Of a DNA stretch of 64,000 nucleotides, positions 19,564 through 28,403 are shown one piece after another; within the stretch, counting starts at the first letter, position 1, and every line of letters begins with the position of its first letter. Origin of the DNA: Bifidobacteriaceae bacterium (GTDB lineage Bacteria > Actinomycetota > Actinomycetes > Actinomycetales > Bifidobacteriaceae); the NCBI GenBank assembly GCA_022650895.1, contig JALCQC010000001.1, positions 62,001-126,000 on the forward strand, given 5' to 3'. The position numbers and the translations under genes were made by a program. Below the pieces are notes generated by a model. The model saw only the letters and a program-made list of their open reading frames with translations. It was not told the DNA's origin and did not search any database.

Positions 19564-19640
19564 CGATGATCCAGCCGGTGCCGGAAGTTTTTGGCATCGG
19601 AGGTTTCGAAATCCACGTTTTTCTCGAGCGTGTTGTCGAC

Positions 19641-19670
19641 TTGCGATTAATTCGTAAGATGGTGTAACCT
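19641..19670 (+). promoter_or_regulatory. Probable promoter of tRNA-Ala
   Basis: TTGCGA (19641-19646) and TAACCT (19665-19670) with an 18-bp spacer lie about 47 bp before the tRNA. Confidence 0.45.
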
Positions 19671-19717
19671 GTCTAAGGCTTCCGGAGCTACGGTTCCGGT
19701 AACGATAAGTGAAACTC

Positions 19718-19790
19718 GGGGCTATGGCGCAGCTGGTAGCGCATCTCCATGGCATGGAGGGGGTCGGGGGTTCGAATCCCCCTAGCTCCA
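19718..19790 (+). tRNA. tRNA-Ala(GGC)
   Basis: The acceptor arms GGGGCTA (19718-19724) and TAGCTCC (19783-19789) pair with one G-U. The anticodon loop ATGGCAT carries GGC at 19751-19753. The T arm GGGGGTTCGAATCCCCC is perfect. The A at 19790 is the discriminator and CCA is not encoded. Confidence 0.94.
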
Positions 19791-19943
19791 CGGGTACCGC
19801 CTGTCTGGTCGTATCTCAACGACCTCGGGACGGTAGAATGAAAGAGTCACAAAATCACCTTTCCAGGAATTCGTCGTGTGCGCAAGCGTGTTGTGAAACC
19901 CTGGGAGTGAGACTCAAGCCGACACGCAAGGCAGGTGATAACG

Positions 19944-20888
19944 ATGATGAGAACATTTAATACCGTTGACGGTCAGATCGAGGAGATTAAAAAGGCCGTT
20001 CCCGGTTCGTGGATAACCTTGACAGATCCTTCAGACGCTGAGCTGGCCAAGGTTTCGGATCAATTCGCCATCGACCTCGCCGACTTACGTGCCTCTTTGG
20101 ATGATGAAGAACGCTCCCGTGTGGATGTTGAAGATTCTTACACCATGATCGTCGTGGACATTCCGACGGTGGAAAACCGTGGTGGAAGGGACTGGTACGA
20201 GACGATTCCGTTGTCGATCATCATCACCGACAACCTCATCATCACCGTCTGTTCCGTGGAGACTCCTGTGCTTCAGCCCTTCATCGACGGAAAGATCAGG
20301 AATTTCAATACCTTCATGCGCTCGCGCTTCATTCTCCAGATTCTGTACCGCAACGCACAGCAGTACCTGCGTTATCTGCGTATCGTCGACCGTGAATCCG
20401 ATAAGTTGGAATTGCGCCTCTACCATGCCATGCAGAACAAAGAGATCATCATGCTCATGGAGTTGAGCAAGACCTTGGTCTACTTTGCCACCTCGTTGAA
20501 ATCCAACGAAATCGTGCTGGAGAAGCTCACCAGTCTGGAGCGCATCAAGCAGTATCCGGACGATGAGGATCTGCTCGGAGACGTTATCGTCGAAAACAAG
20601 CAGGCCATCGAGATGGCCAGCATCTATTCTGGGGTTCTGCAAGGAATGATGGATGCTTTCGGTTCCATCGTCTCGAACAACCTGAACAATGTGATGCGCA
20701 TTTTCACCATCATTTCCATCGTCATTTCCATTCCCACGCTGATTTTCTCGGCGTATGGAATGAACCTTTCCAATGGAACGCTCTTCTTTGAGGGCAACAT
20801 TGGAGGCTTTGTCATCATCTGCGTGATCTCGTTGGCGATTGCCCTCATTGCGGCACTCGTCTTGACAAAGTCACGACTCTTCCGATAA
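19944..20888 (+). CDS. corA: CorA-family magnesium/divalent cation transporter
   Basis: This inner-membrane protein of about 314 residues has a large soluble N-terminal domain and two C-terminal transmembrane helices (IFTIISIVISIPTLIFSAYG and VIICVISLAIALIAALVL). The CorA signature motif appears as YGMNLSNG between the helices. It should form a pentameric Mg2+ or Co2+ channel. Two adjacent ATGs (19944, 19947) follow GGCAGGTGA; an upstream GTG at 19935 is less likely. It is monocistronic, placed between tRNA-Ala and the amino-acid ABC transporter. Confidence 0.9.
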   Translation: MMRTFNTVDGQIEEIKKAVPGSWITLTDPSDAELAKVSDQFAIDLADLRASLDDEERSRVDVEDSYTMIVVDIPTVENRGGRDWYETIPLSIIITDNLIITVCSVETPVLQPFIDGKIRNFNTFMRSRFILQILYRNAQQYLRYLRIVDRESDKLELRLYHAMQNKEIIMLMELSKTLVYFATSLKSNEIVLEKLTSLERIKQYPDDEDLLGDVIVENKQAIEMASIYSGVLQGMMDAFGSIVSNNLNNVMRIFTIISIVISIPTLIFSAYGMNLSNGTLFFEGNIGGFVIICVISLAIALIAALVLTKSRLFR

Positions 20889-21049
20889 AAGTGAGAGATC
20901 AGTATCGATTTCTCGAACTGTCAGTAAAATTTACAAAATACATGGCAGTGGTACCGGTTCGTAACATGTGGTAGTTATCCTTTGTGGACTACCGCTTGAG
21001 GCTAGGTGGCCTCTTCACGGATCGATTTATGTGAAAGGTGGTTATATCA

Positions 21050-21835
21050 ATGACCTCAGCGACCCAGACTTCTGTCTCCACGAAGCCGGCATCTGATTCT
21101 GACGTACTTGTTGAACTCGATCATGTCGAAAAATACTATGGCGAACTCCACGTTCTGAAGGATATCAACCTGAAGGTCAACAAGGGTGAGGTTCTCGTCA
21201 TCATCGGCCCTTCTGGTTCCGGCAAGTCGACGCTGTGCCGCACCATCAACCGCCTTGAGCTCATCAACTCCGGTGACATTCGTATTGACGGAAAGCCGCT
21301 CCCGCAAGAGGGCAAGGAACTCACCAAGCTGCGCGCGAAGGTCGGCATGGTGTTCCAGAGCTTCAATCTTTTTGCGCACAAGACCATTCTCGACAACGTC
21401 ACCCTCGCTCCACGCAAGGTGCTCGGCATGAGCAAGGCGGATGCGGAGAAAGAGGCAATGGAACTTCTGGCACGCGTGGGTGTCGACTCTCAGGCGAACA
21501 AGCTGCCGGCTCAGCTCTCCGGTGGTCAGCAGCAGCGTGTGGCCATCGCCCGTTCGTTGGCGATGCACCCCAAGGTGATGCTTTTCGATGAGCCGACGTC
21601 CGCACTTGATCCCGAGATGATCAACGAGGTGCTTGACGTCATGGTGGATCTGGCGAAGGAAGGCATGACCATGATCGTGGTGACCCACGAGATGGGCTTC
21701 GCTCGTCAGGCTGCCGACCGCGTTGTCTTCATGGCAGATGGTGAGATTCTCGAGCAGGGGACTCCCACCGAGTTCTTCGATAACACGAAGACGGATCGCG
21801 CGAAGGACTTCCTCAGCAAGATCCTCACGCACTGA
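21050..21835 (+). CDS. gluA: Polar amino-acid (glutamate-type) ABC transporter ATP-binding protein
   Basis: The protein has Walker A ([20 protein letters not shown]), the Q loop ([19 protein letters not shown]), the ABC signature ([20 protein letters not shown]), Walker B ([15 protein letters not shown]) and the switch histidine ([18 protein letters not shown]). It fits the GlnQ/GluA group for polar amino acids. ATG 21050 has GAAAGGTGG eight bases upstream; about 18 N-terminal residues are extra. Its genes for binding protein and two permeases follow in the same direction, so this energises the importer. GluA is used by similarity to corynebacterial gluABCD; the substrate could also be glutamine or another polar amino acid. 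Confidence 0.92.
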   Translation: MTSATQTSVSTKPASDSDVLVELDHVEKYYGELHVLKDINLKVNKGEVLVIIGPSGSGKSTLCRTINRLELINSGDIRIDGKPLPQEGKELTKLRAKVGMVFQSFNLFAHKTILDNVTLAPRKVLGMSKADAEKEAMELLARVGVDSQANKLPAQLSGGQQQRVAIARSLAMHPKVMLFDEPTSALDPEMINEVLDVMVDLAKEGMTMIVVTHEMGFARQAADRVVFMADGEILEQGTPTEFFDNTKTDRAKDFLSKILTH

Positions 21836-22028
21836 GGAGTTTGCTGTCACCTGGCTGACTAGTTTCTCGGGCCTGCCGCTCTGTTCGCCCTGCTTTGGAA
21901 GAGGGCGCATGTGGAGAGAACTTAACGGAACAGACAGTTGCTCACTGTGGTGGGGAAAGGTCTCTGAGGAACAGTCAGATACCCGTATCGGAACGGAATG
22001 CCCTTGGTAGGGCACTGGAGGAGTGAAT

Positions 22029-22901
22029 ATGAACCGATTGGCGAAAAGAATCGTTGCCGCTGCCGCCGCAGTGGTGTCGTTGGTGGCGATGACCGGGTGC
22101 GGTAGTTCCTCGGAAGAGACATCGGGACCGAAGATCACCATCGGTATCAAGTTCGATCAGCCGGGCGTGGGATACAAGCAGGGCAACGAATACACGGGAT
22201 TTGACGTCGACGTCGCCCGCTACGTCGCCAAGAAGCTTGGCTATTCGGAGAAGCAGATCATCTGGAAGGAAGCACCCTCCGCACAGCGCGAGGCGCTGCT
22301 GCAAAACGGTGATGTCGACTTCATCGCCGCCTCCTATTCCATTACGGAGGATCGTAAGAAGGTCGTTGATTTCGCCGGTCCTTACTTCTATGCAGGCCAG
22401 GATCTGTTGGTGCGTTCGGACGATACCTCCATCAAAAGCGCAAAGGACTTGAACGGCAAGAACCTCTGCACCGTGAGTGGTTCGACGTCGGCTCAGGTCG
22501 TCAAGGACAACTTTGCGAAGTCGGTGCAGATCATGGAGCTCTCCGGGTATGCGGAGTGCGTGACGGCATTGATCTCCGGAACCGTAGACGCCGTGACTAC
22601 CGACGACATCATTCTTGCGGGTCTGGCGTCCGCGAAGGGTGGCGGCGTTCTCAAGGTCCTCGGACAGCCGTTCACCAAGGAAACGTATGGAATCGGCGTG
22701 AAGAAGGGCAGCACGCAGCTGATCAAGCAGATCAACGATGCGCTCGCTGAGATGGTCAGTGACGGCTCCTGGCAGAAGGCGCTGGACGCCGAAACGTCGG
22801 GAACCGACTACTCACCGAACAAGGAATGGAACCCGCCGACCAAGTTCGACGCCGAGGATTCGGACGAGACAGTGAGAACGGACACGGCTTCCGCGAAGTG
22901 A
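22029..22901 (+). CDS. gluB: ABC transporter substrate-binding lipoprotein (glutamate type)
   Basis: The N-terminus is a lipoprotein signal: RLAKRI, a hydrophobic stretch, then LVAMTGCGSS with the lipobox cysteine. The mature part shows the SBP family-3 features GFDVDVARYVAKKLGY, DFIAASYSITEDRKKVVDFA and FTKETYGIGVKKG. It captures the amino acid outside the membrane and hands it to the permeases. ATG 22029 is five bases after GGAGGAG, a strong site; an upstream in-frame GTG at 22023 overlaps it. A 190-bp gap separates it from gluA and may hold an extra promoter or an attenuator. Confidence 0.9.
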   Translation: MNRLAKRIVAAAAAVVSLVAMTGCGSSSEETSGPKITIGIKFDQPGVGYKQGNEYTGFDVDVARYVAKKLGYSEKQIIWKEAPSAQREALLQNGDVDFIAASYSITEDRKKVVDFAGPYFYAGQDLLVRSDDTSIKSAKDLNGKNLCTVSGSTSAQVVKDNFAKSVQIMELSGYAECVTALISGTVDAVTTDDIILAGLASAKGGGVLKVLGQPFTKETYGIGVKKGSTQLIKQINDALAEMVSDGSWQKALDAETSGTDYSPNKEWNPPTKFDAEDSDETVRTDTASAK

Positions 22902-22949
22902 CGCGAAGCTGTAGTAGTAGAAGTGTGACGAGGAAAGTGAGATGGGGCT

Positions 22950-23627
22950 ATGCAAGCTATGCTGACGTTGCTCTCCCAATATGACGTCCTGGGTGCCTTT
23001 TGGGTCAACATCCAGCTGACGTTGTGGAGCGCTTTGTTCTCTCTGATTCTGGGAGTGGTGCTGGTAATGATGAGGATCTCGCCGATCCCATCGCTGCGAG
23101 CCTTCGCTTCCGGCTTCGTGGAGTTCTTCAAGAACATGCCTCTGACCATCATCATGGTCTTCATGCTGCTGGGTGCCTTCGTGCAGTTGCGCTTCCAGTT
23201 CTCCAGCACGTTCTCCTCGAACTTCTATTGGCTCGCCATCACTGGCTTGTCTCTTTACACTTCCGTGTTCGTGTGCGAATCTCTGCGATCCGGCATCAAC
23301 ACCGTTCCACTGGGACAGGCGGAGGCGGCCCGAAGCCTCGGACTGGGATTCTTCCAGACCGCCGGTCTCATCGTTCTTCCGCAGGCCTTCCGTGGTTCCG
23401 TGGCCCCCTTGGGCAACACGCTCATCGCTTTGCTGAAGAACTCGACGGTCGCCGCAGCCTGTTCCGTGGCGACGGAGACCTCCACCCTCATGAAGACGAT
23501 GATCGAGTACAACGCATCGTCGATTGTGGCGGTCTTCATGATTTTCGCAATTGGTTATGTCATCCTCATCATCCCCATCGGCCTGCTCACTACATGGCTG
23601 TCCAACACACTTGCGGTCAGGAGGTAA
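22950..23627 (+). CDS. gluC: Polar amino-acid ABC transporter permease (first)
   Basis: The 225-residue integral membrane protein has about five hydrophobic helices (for example LWSALFSLILGVVLVMM and IVAVFMIFAIGYVILIIPIG) and the EAA loop that docks to the ATPase, seen as GQAEAARSLGLGFFQTAGLI. It belongs to the HisM/GluC permease group. The ATG at 22950 has a weak ribosome site; ATG 22959 is an alternative. It overlaps no neighbour and is three bases from the gluD start, so the two are co-translated. Confidence 0.9.
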   Translation: MQAMLTLLSQYDVLGAFWVNIQLTLWSALFSLILGVVLVMMRISPIPSLRAFASGFVEFFKNMPLTIIMVFMLLGAFVQLRFQFSSTFSSNFYWLAITGLSLYTSVFVCESLRSGINTVPLGQAEAARSLGLGFFQTAGLIVLPQAFRGSVAPLGNTLIALLKNSTVAAACSVATETSTLMKTMIEYNASSIVAVFMIFAIGYVILIIPIGLLTTWLSNTLAVRR

Positions 23628-23630
23628 GCA

Positions 23631-24995
23631 ATGACGAGTACATCAGCGATTGAAGCAAACGCAGATCCCTCCTCTCTGGCCGGGGTGCACAAGCATCGCT
23701 TCCGCCATCCGAAGGCCGTGGAGCAAAACATTCTCTTCGACGAACCAGGTCCTCGCGCACGGCGTCGCATTGCGCTGTTCAATGTGGTCGGCGTCGTTGT
23801 CGTCCTTGCGTTTTTCGCGTGGATTCTCTATCGTTTCGCCAACCCTCCGATGGGGGAGAACCAGCTGAGCTGGGAGCTGTGGAAACCCGCTTTGAGTGCG
23901 GACGCCTGGGTCTACTTCTACTTGCCGGGTCTGCTGGCAACGCTCGAGGCCTCTGTCCTGGCAATTGTCGGATCACTGGTCTTTGGCGTGCTTTTCGGCA
24001 TCGGTCGTCTCCTTCCGGTGAAGATCATTCGCTGGATCTCTTCCATCGTGGTGGAATTCTGCCGTGCGGTCCCCGTTCTGCTCTTCATGATCTTCTTCTG
24101 GCGTCTTCTCGCAGGATTGGGATTCAACAATGGGGCGGCATTCTGGGCCGTCGTCATCTCCTTGGTGTTGTACAACGGGTCGGTTGTTGCAGAATTGGTC
24201 CGTTCAGGCGTCGGCAACCTTCCGCTTGGACAGCGCGAGGCCGCCATCGCTCTGGGCATGAGCCCGTTGCGCTCCCTCATCTCCGTTGAGGTTCCACAGG
24301 CCCTGATCGCCATGCTTCCTGCGATGATCACCCAGCTGGTCGTGGTCCTGAAGGATACCGCGCTCGGTTCCATCATCACCTACACCGATCTGCTGCAGGA
24401 GTCCCGGCGCTTGGGCTCGGCACACTTCAACGCCCTGCAGACGCTCTGCGTCGCTGCGGTGATCTACTTCATCATCTGCTTTGTGCTCTCGCTCGTCTCG
24501 GAGAAGCTTCCCCAGCATCTGCAGCACCGCACCGTTGGTGTGGTCCGCGAACCGGTGCAGGCACCCATCGCAATTCTCGATCCTTCCAACGTTCTGGCAC
24601 AGGAGCGCGCCAGTGAGCGTGAGTTGCCTCAGGGCGGCGCCGAGCCGTTGTACCCGGATCACTATCATGGTTCCAATGCCGTGGTGACCGACGCTTGGCG
24701 GTACAGCCACATGGAGCATGGGCACGATCTGCAGCACCCGGACGAGCACTTCAAGACCACGTTCCCGGAGAGCGTCTATCGCAAACGTTCCTCTGGAGGC
24801 CCGAGCATTGCCGGTGAGATTTCCGATGAGGAATTCGAGGCCAAGGTGCGCCAGCTACGCCAGACCCATGGCGGCGGCGAGGACTCGGATTCGGGGTCGA
24901 CGGACAGCGGTTCGGAGACTGGTTTCGAGCCTGGTTCCGACAGCGGTTCAGAGACTGGCTCGGATTCCTCATCGCCCAATGGATCTTCGAAATAA
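23631..24995 (+). CDS. gluD: Polar amino-acid ABC transporter permease (second) with long cytoplasmic tail
   Basis: The second permease has the EAA loop GQREAAIALGMSPLRSLISV and several membrane helices between residues about 45 and 290. Unlike the usual 270-320 residue proteins it has 454 residues. The tail after about residue 297 holds a His-rich segment (YPDHYHGSNAV, MEHGHDLQHPDEHF) and then a Ser/Asp/Gly repeat (SGSETGSDSSS). The extension is predicted cytoplasmic from the topology; its role is unknown. It is the last gene of the transporter operon, followed by 178 bp before leuS. Confidence 0.88.
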   Translation: MTSTSAIEANADPSSLAGVHKHRFRHPKAVEQNILFDEPGPRARRRIALFNVVGVVVVLAFFAWILYRFANPPMGENQLSWELWKPALSADAWVYFYLPGLLATLEASVLAIVGSLVFGVLFGIGRLLPVKIIRWISSIVVEFCRAVPVLLFMIFFWRLLAGLGFNNGAAFWAVVISLVLYNGSVVAELVRSGVGNLPLGQREAAIALGMSPLRSLISVEVPQALIAMLPAMITQLVVVLKDTALGSIITYTDLLQESRRLGSAHFNALQTLCVAAVIYFIICFVLSLVSEKLPQHLQHRTVGVVREPVQAPIAILDPSNVLAQERASERELPQGGAEPLYPDHYHGSNAVVTDAWRYSHMEHGHDLQHPDEHFKTTFPESVYRKRSSGGPSIAGEISDEEFEAKVRQLRQTHGGGEDSDSGSTDSGSETGFEPGSDSGSETGSDSSSPNGSSK

Positions 24996-25095
24996 TCTGA
25001 GAATAAAAAACTGAGTAAAAAGGCTCATTCTCGCCTGTTGAACGATGCTGGAGAGTGTCCGCGCCGATGGCGATAATGAAACGCAGTGTTCGATA

Positions 25096-25126
25096 GAACG
25101 CCTTGGCGGTTTTCCGCCGGGCGTTC
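25096..25126 (+). other. Strong hairpin in the leuS leader
   Basis: GAACGCC-TTGGCGG and CCGCCGG-GCGTTC pair around a TTTT loop. It lies 48 bp before the leuS ATG. A run of T is not present right after, so it is more likely an RNA leader structure or a weak terminator of the gluABCD operon. T-box specifier and anti-terminator motifs were looked for and not found. Confidence 0.55.
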
Positions 25127-25173
25127 TTCCGTGTTATTCCCCTTTTGGGGTCTGAAAATAGCGAAGGAGTGTC

Positions 25174-28149
25174 ATGTCGCAAGCTAAGGCCGTTGCAGAT
25201 TCACACGATCAGCCCGCTTTCCGCTACAATGCCGCGACAGCTCAGAAAATTGAGCTCAAGTGGCAGAAACGCTGGGATGAGGAAGGAACTTTCTGGGCGG
25301 CGAACGTCGACGGTGACTTGACCGACGGCAAACAGGAGCACGCCGGGTCGAAAACTCCCTACTTCGTTATCGATATGTTCCCTTATCCCTCCGGCAAGGG
25401 ACTGCACGTGGGCCATCCTCTGGGCTACATTGCCACGGATGTGGTGAGCCGCTATCACCGCATGAAGGGCGAGAACGTCATGCACGCCCTTGGCTTCGAC
25501 GCCTTCGGTCTGCCTGCTGAACAATTCGCCGTTCAGACCGGTCAGCATCCACGCGTCACCACAGAGCAGAACATCGCCAATATGCGCCGTCAGCTGCATC
25601 GCATGGGTCTGAGCTTCGACGACCGCCGTTCGTTCGCCACCATCGATCCCGAATACATGCGGTGGACGCAGTGGATCTTCTCCAAGATCTACGACGCCTG
25701 GTACGACCCAGAGTATCAGCGTGCCGATGGAGGAGTGGGCTCTGCACGTCCCATCAGCGAACTCATCACCAAGTTCAAGTCCGGCAAGATGGACATTCCC
25801 GGTCATCAGGAAGGCACCTGGGATTCCATGAGCGCCGCCGAACAGGCCGACGTCCTCAACGAGTACCGCCTTGCCTACATCTCCAAGTCTCCGGTGAACT
25901 GGGCTCCCGGTCTCGGCACCGTCCTCGCCAACGAGGAGGTCACCGCCGAAGGCCGCTCGGAACGTGGCAACTTCCCGGTGTTCCAGAAGGAACTGAAGCA
26001 GTGGTCCATGCGCATCACCGCGTACGGCCATCGTCTCATCGAGGATCTCGACACCATCGATTGGCCCGACAAGGTCAAGATGATGCAGAAGAACTGGATC
26101 GGCGAATCGCACGGCGCCTCAGTGGACTTCGAAGTCAAGACCACTGACGGCATCAAGGACATGGAGGTGTACACCACCCGTCCCGACACACTGTTCGGTG
26201 CCACCTTCTCCGTGGTTTCTCCCGAGCACGATCTCCTTGCCTATGTTCCGGCACAGTGGGAAGCGGGAATTCCGGAGTCCTGGAAGGGCGGTTTTGAGAC
26301 GCCTCGCGACGCCGTCAAGGAATACCGTCGCATTGCAGAATCCAAGACCGCGAAGGATCGCGTTGCCGATAACGGCGAGAAGACGGGTATTTTCACCGGT
26401 CTCTACGCCACCAACCCCATCACCGGTGCACAACTGCCGATCTTCACTGCGGACTACGTGCTGATGGATTACGGAACCGGTGCCATCATGGCCGTTCCTG
26501 GGGGAGACCAGCGCGACTACGATTTCGCCACGAAGTACGGTCTGCCAGTCATCTATACCGTCAAGCCGCTGCCGGATTCCGGGGATGACCTGAGCAACTA
26601 CGAGGGCTCCGCACCCTTCGTTTCGCACGACGGTATCGTGATCAATTCCTCCGTCGACTCCACTCATGTCGGTGGTGTGGCGCTCGACATCAACGGCCAG
26701 CGTGTGGACGACGCCGTGCAGACGGTCATCGCATGGCTTGAGGAACAGCACATCGGCAAGGGCACCGTTTCCTACCGTCTGCGCGATTGGCTCTTCTCCC
26801 GCCAGCGTTACTGGGGAGAGCCGTTCCCCATCGTCTATGACGACAATGACGTGCCGTATCTGCTGCCGGACTCCATGCTGCCGGTCAATCTGCCGGAAGT
26901 GCCGGACTACAGCCCGAGGACCTTCGATCCCGAGGACTCCGAATCGAGCCCCGAGGCTCCTCTCAGCCGCAACGACGACTGGGTCTACGTGACACTGGAT
27001 CTGGGAGATGGCCCCAGGCGCTACCACCGTGACACCAACACCATGCCGAACTGGGCGGGTTCCTGCTGGTATTACATGCGTTACATTGACCCCAAGAACT
27101 CCAAGAACCTCGTTGATCCCGCCGAATACGACTACTGGCTTGGCCCCGACCACAACAAGACCGCGGGCAAATCCGGTGGCGTGGACCTCTACGTCGGCGG
27201 TGTGGAGCACGCTGTGCTGCACCTGCTCTATGCGCGCTTCTGGCACAAGGTCCTCTACGATCTGGGATACGTCAGCTCCTCCGAGCCTTTCCACAAGCTG
27301 TTCAATCAGGGCTACATTCAGGCCTATGCTTACACCGACGAGCGCGGCCAGTACGTGCCCGCCGCCGAGGTGGAAGAGGTTCCCGGTTCCGGAGAGAACG
27401 GCAAGGAACCCGAGTTCACCTGGCACGGTAAGCCCGCTTTCCGAGAATTCGGCAAGATGGGCAAGAGCCTGAAGAACATCGTGACACCGGACGACATGTA
27501 CGACACGTACGGTGCCGATACCTTCCGTCTTTACGAGATGAGCATGGGTCCGCTGTCTGAGTCCCGCCCATGGAACATCCGCAATGTGGTCGGTTCCATG
27601 CGCTTCTTGCAACGTCTGTGGCGCAACGTCATCAATGAGGACACCGGCGAGGTTTCGGTGACGGAGAACAGCCCGGATGGAAAGACGCTCAAGGTTCTCA
27701 ACCGGACGATCGCAGAGGTGACCGTCGAGATGGAGAACATGCGTCCGAACACGGCCATCTCGAAGCTGATTGTGCTGAACAATCACCTCACCACTCTGGA
27801 CTCGGTGCCCCGCGCCGCCGTCGAGCCCCTGATCCTCATGCTCAGCCCCATCGCTCCGCACATAGCCGAGGAGCTGTGGAACCGGCTGGGACACGACGAA
27901 TCCTTGGCCCATACTCCGTGGCCCGTGGCGGATGAGAAGTATCTGGGCGTGGAAAACGTTACCGCCGTTGTTCAGGTGAAGGGCAAGGTTCGTGGCAAGC
28001 TCGAGGTTTCTCCCGACATCGATCCGGAGGAGCTGGAGAAGCTCGCTCTTGCGCTTCCTGCCGTTCAGGACCGCTTGGGTGGCAAGCCTCCGCGCAAGGT
28101 CATTGTGAAGGCACCGAAGATCGTATCGGTGGTTCCTGCCGTCAAATAG
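25174..28149 (+). CDS. leuS: Leucyl-tRNA synthetase
   Basis: This is a 991-residue class I synthetase. The HIGH-type motif is in PYPSGKGLHVGHPLGY, the KMSKS-type motif in FGKMGKSLKN, and the CP1 editing domain includes YTTRPDTLFGATF and DYVLMDYGTGAIMAVPGGDQ (editing Asp region). The anticodon-binding domain and the LeuS C-terminal VQVKGKVRGKLEVSPDID follow. It charges tRNA-Leu in the cytoplasm. AAGGAG is seven bases before the ATG. It is longer than the E. coli enzyme (860 residues) by insertions such as the acidic stretch near residue 580, typical for actinobacterial members. Confidence 0.97.
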   Translation: MSQAKAVADSHDQPAFRYNAATAQKIELKWQKRWDEEGTFWAANVDGDLTDGKQEHAGSKTPYFVIDMFPYPSGKGLHVGHPLGYIATDVVSRYHRMKGENVMHALGFDAFGLPAEQFAVQTGQHPRVTTEQNIANMRRQLHRMGLSFDDRRSFATIDPEYMRWTQWIFSKIYDAWYDPEYQRADGGVGSARPISELITKFKSGKMDIPGHQEGTWDSMSAAEQADVLNEYRLAYISKSPVNWAPGLGTVLANEEVTAEGRSERGNFPVFQKELKQWSMRITAYGHRLIEDLDTIDWPDKVKMMQKNWIGESHGASVDFEVKTTDGIKDMEVYTTRPDTLFGATFSVVSPEHDLLAYVPAQWEAGIPESWKGGFETPRDAVKEYRRIAESKTAKDRVADNGEKTGIFTGLYATNPITGAQLPIFTADYVLMDYGTGAIMAVPGGDQRDYDFATKYGLPVIYTVKPLPDSGDDLSNYEGSAPFVSHDGIVINSSVDSTHVGGVALDINGQRVDDAVQTVIAWLEEQHIGKGTVSYRLRDWLFSRQRYWGEPFPIVYDDNDVPYLLPDSMLPVNLPEVPDYSPRTFDPEDSESSPEAPLSRNDDWVYVTLDLGDGPRRYHRDTNTMPNWAGSCWYYMRYIDPKNSKNLVDPAEYDYWLGPDHNKTAGKSGGVDLYVGGVEHAVLHLLYARFWHKVLYDLGYVSSSEPFHKLFNQGYIQAYAYTDERGQYVPAAEVEEVPGSGENGKEPEFTWHGKPAFREFGKMGKSLKNIVTPDDMYDTYGADTFRLYEMSMGPLSESRPWNIRNVVGSMRFLQRLWRNVINEDTGEVSVTENSPDGKTLKVLNRTIAEVTVEMENMRPNTAISKLIVLNNHLTTLDSVPRAAVEPLILMLSPIAPHIAEELWNRLGHDESLAHTPWPVADEKYLGVENVTAVVQVKGKVRGKLEVSPDIDPEELEKLALALPAVQDRLGGKPPRKVIVKAPKIVSVVPAVK

Positions 28150-28231
28150 TTCGTGATGGTAGGTGTGGACACCGTCGAATCCGCATTCGTTTATTGCTGC
28201 GGGTCCGGCGGTGCTTTTTTGTGTGCGTAGA

Positions 28232-28255
28232 GTACATACGCGTGGGGGTACATAC
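28232..28255 (+). repeat. Paired GTACATAC repeats before comEA
   Basis: The octamer GTACATAC occurs at 28232-28239 and 28248-28255, 16 bp apart, in the 255-bp region between leuS and comEA; a related ATACATAC lies near 28372. Two turns of about eight bases and same orientation suggest an operator. The region also has GC-rich inverted segments followed by TTTTTT near 28220 that could end leuS transcription. Confidence 0.35.
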
Positions 28256-28403
28256 ACGCACATAACTTCGTGTGGATTGCGTGCGCATACGGCGTCCGCG
28301 CGTGTGGCAGGGGGTGAACGGGCTGGAAGCTGCTCTCTCCCCATACGACCACAGGAGTCGATTTTCGTGGCATACATACTTTCGTTCCGTCAGAATTGGG
28401 TCC

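Noticed and set aside
25005-25173. T-box riboswitch in the leuS leader
   Set aside because: No specifier loop, no TGGNACC-type antiterminator bulge was found; only one hairpin is present.
26119-28377. A 752-residue open frame antisense to leuS
   Set aside because: It is a mirror of GC-rich codons of leuS. The product has no recognisable family, and leuS is certain on the other strand.
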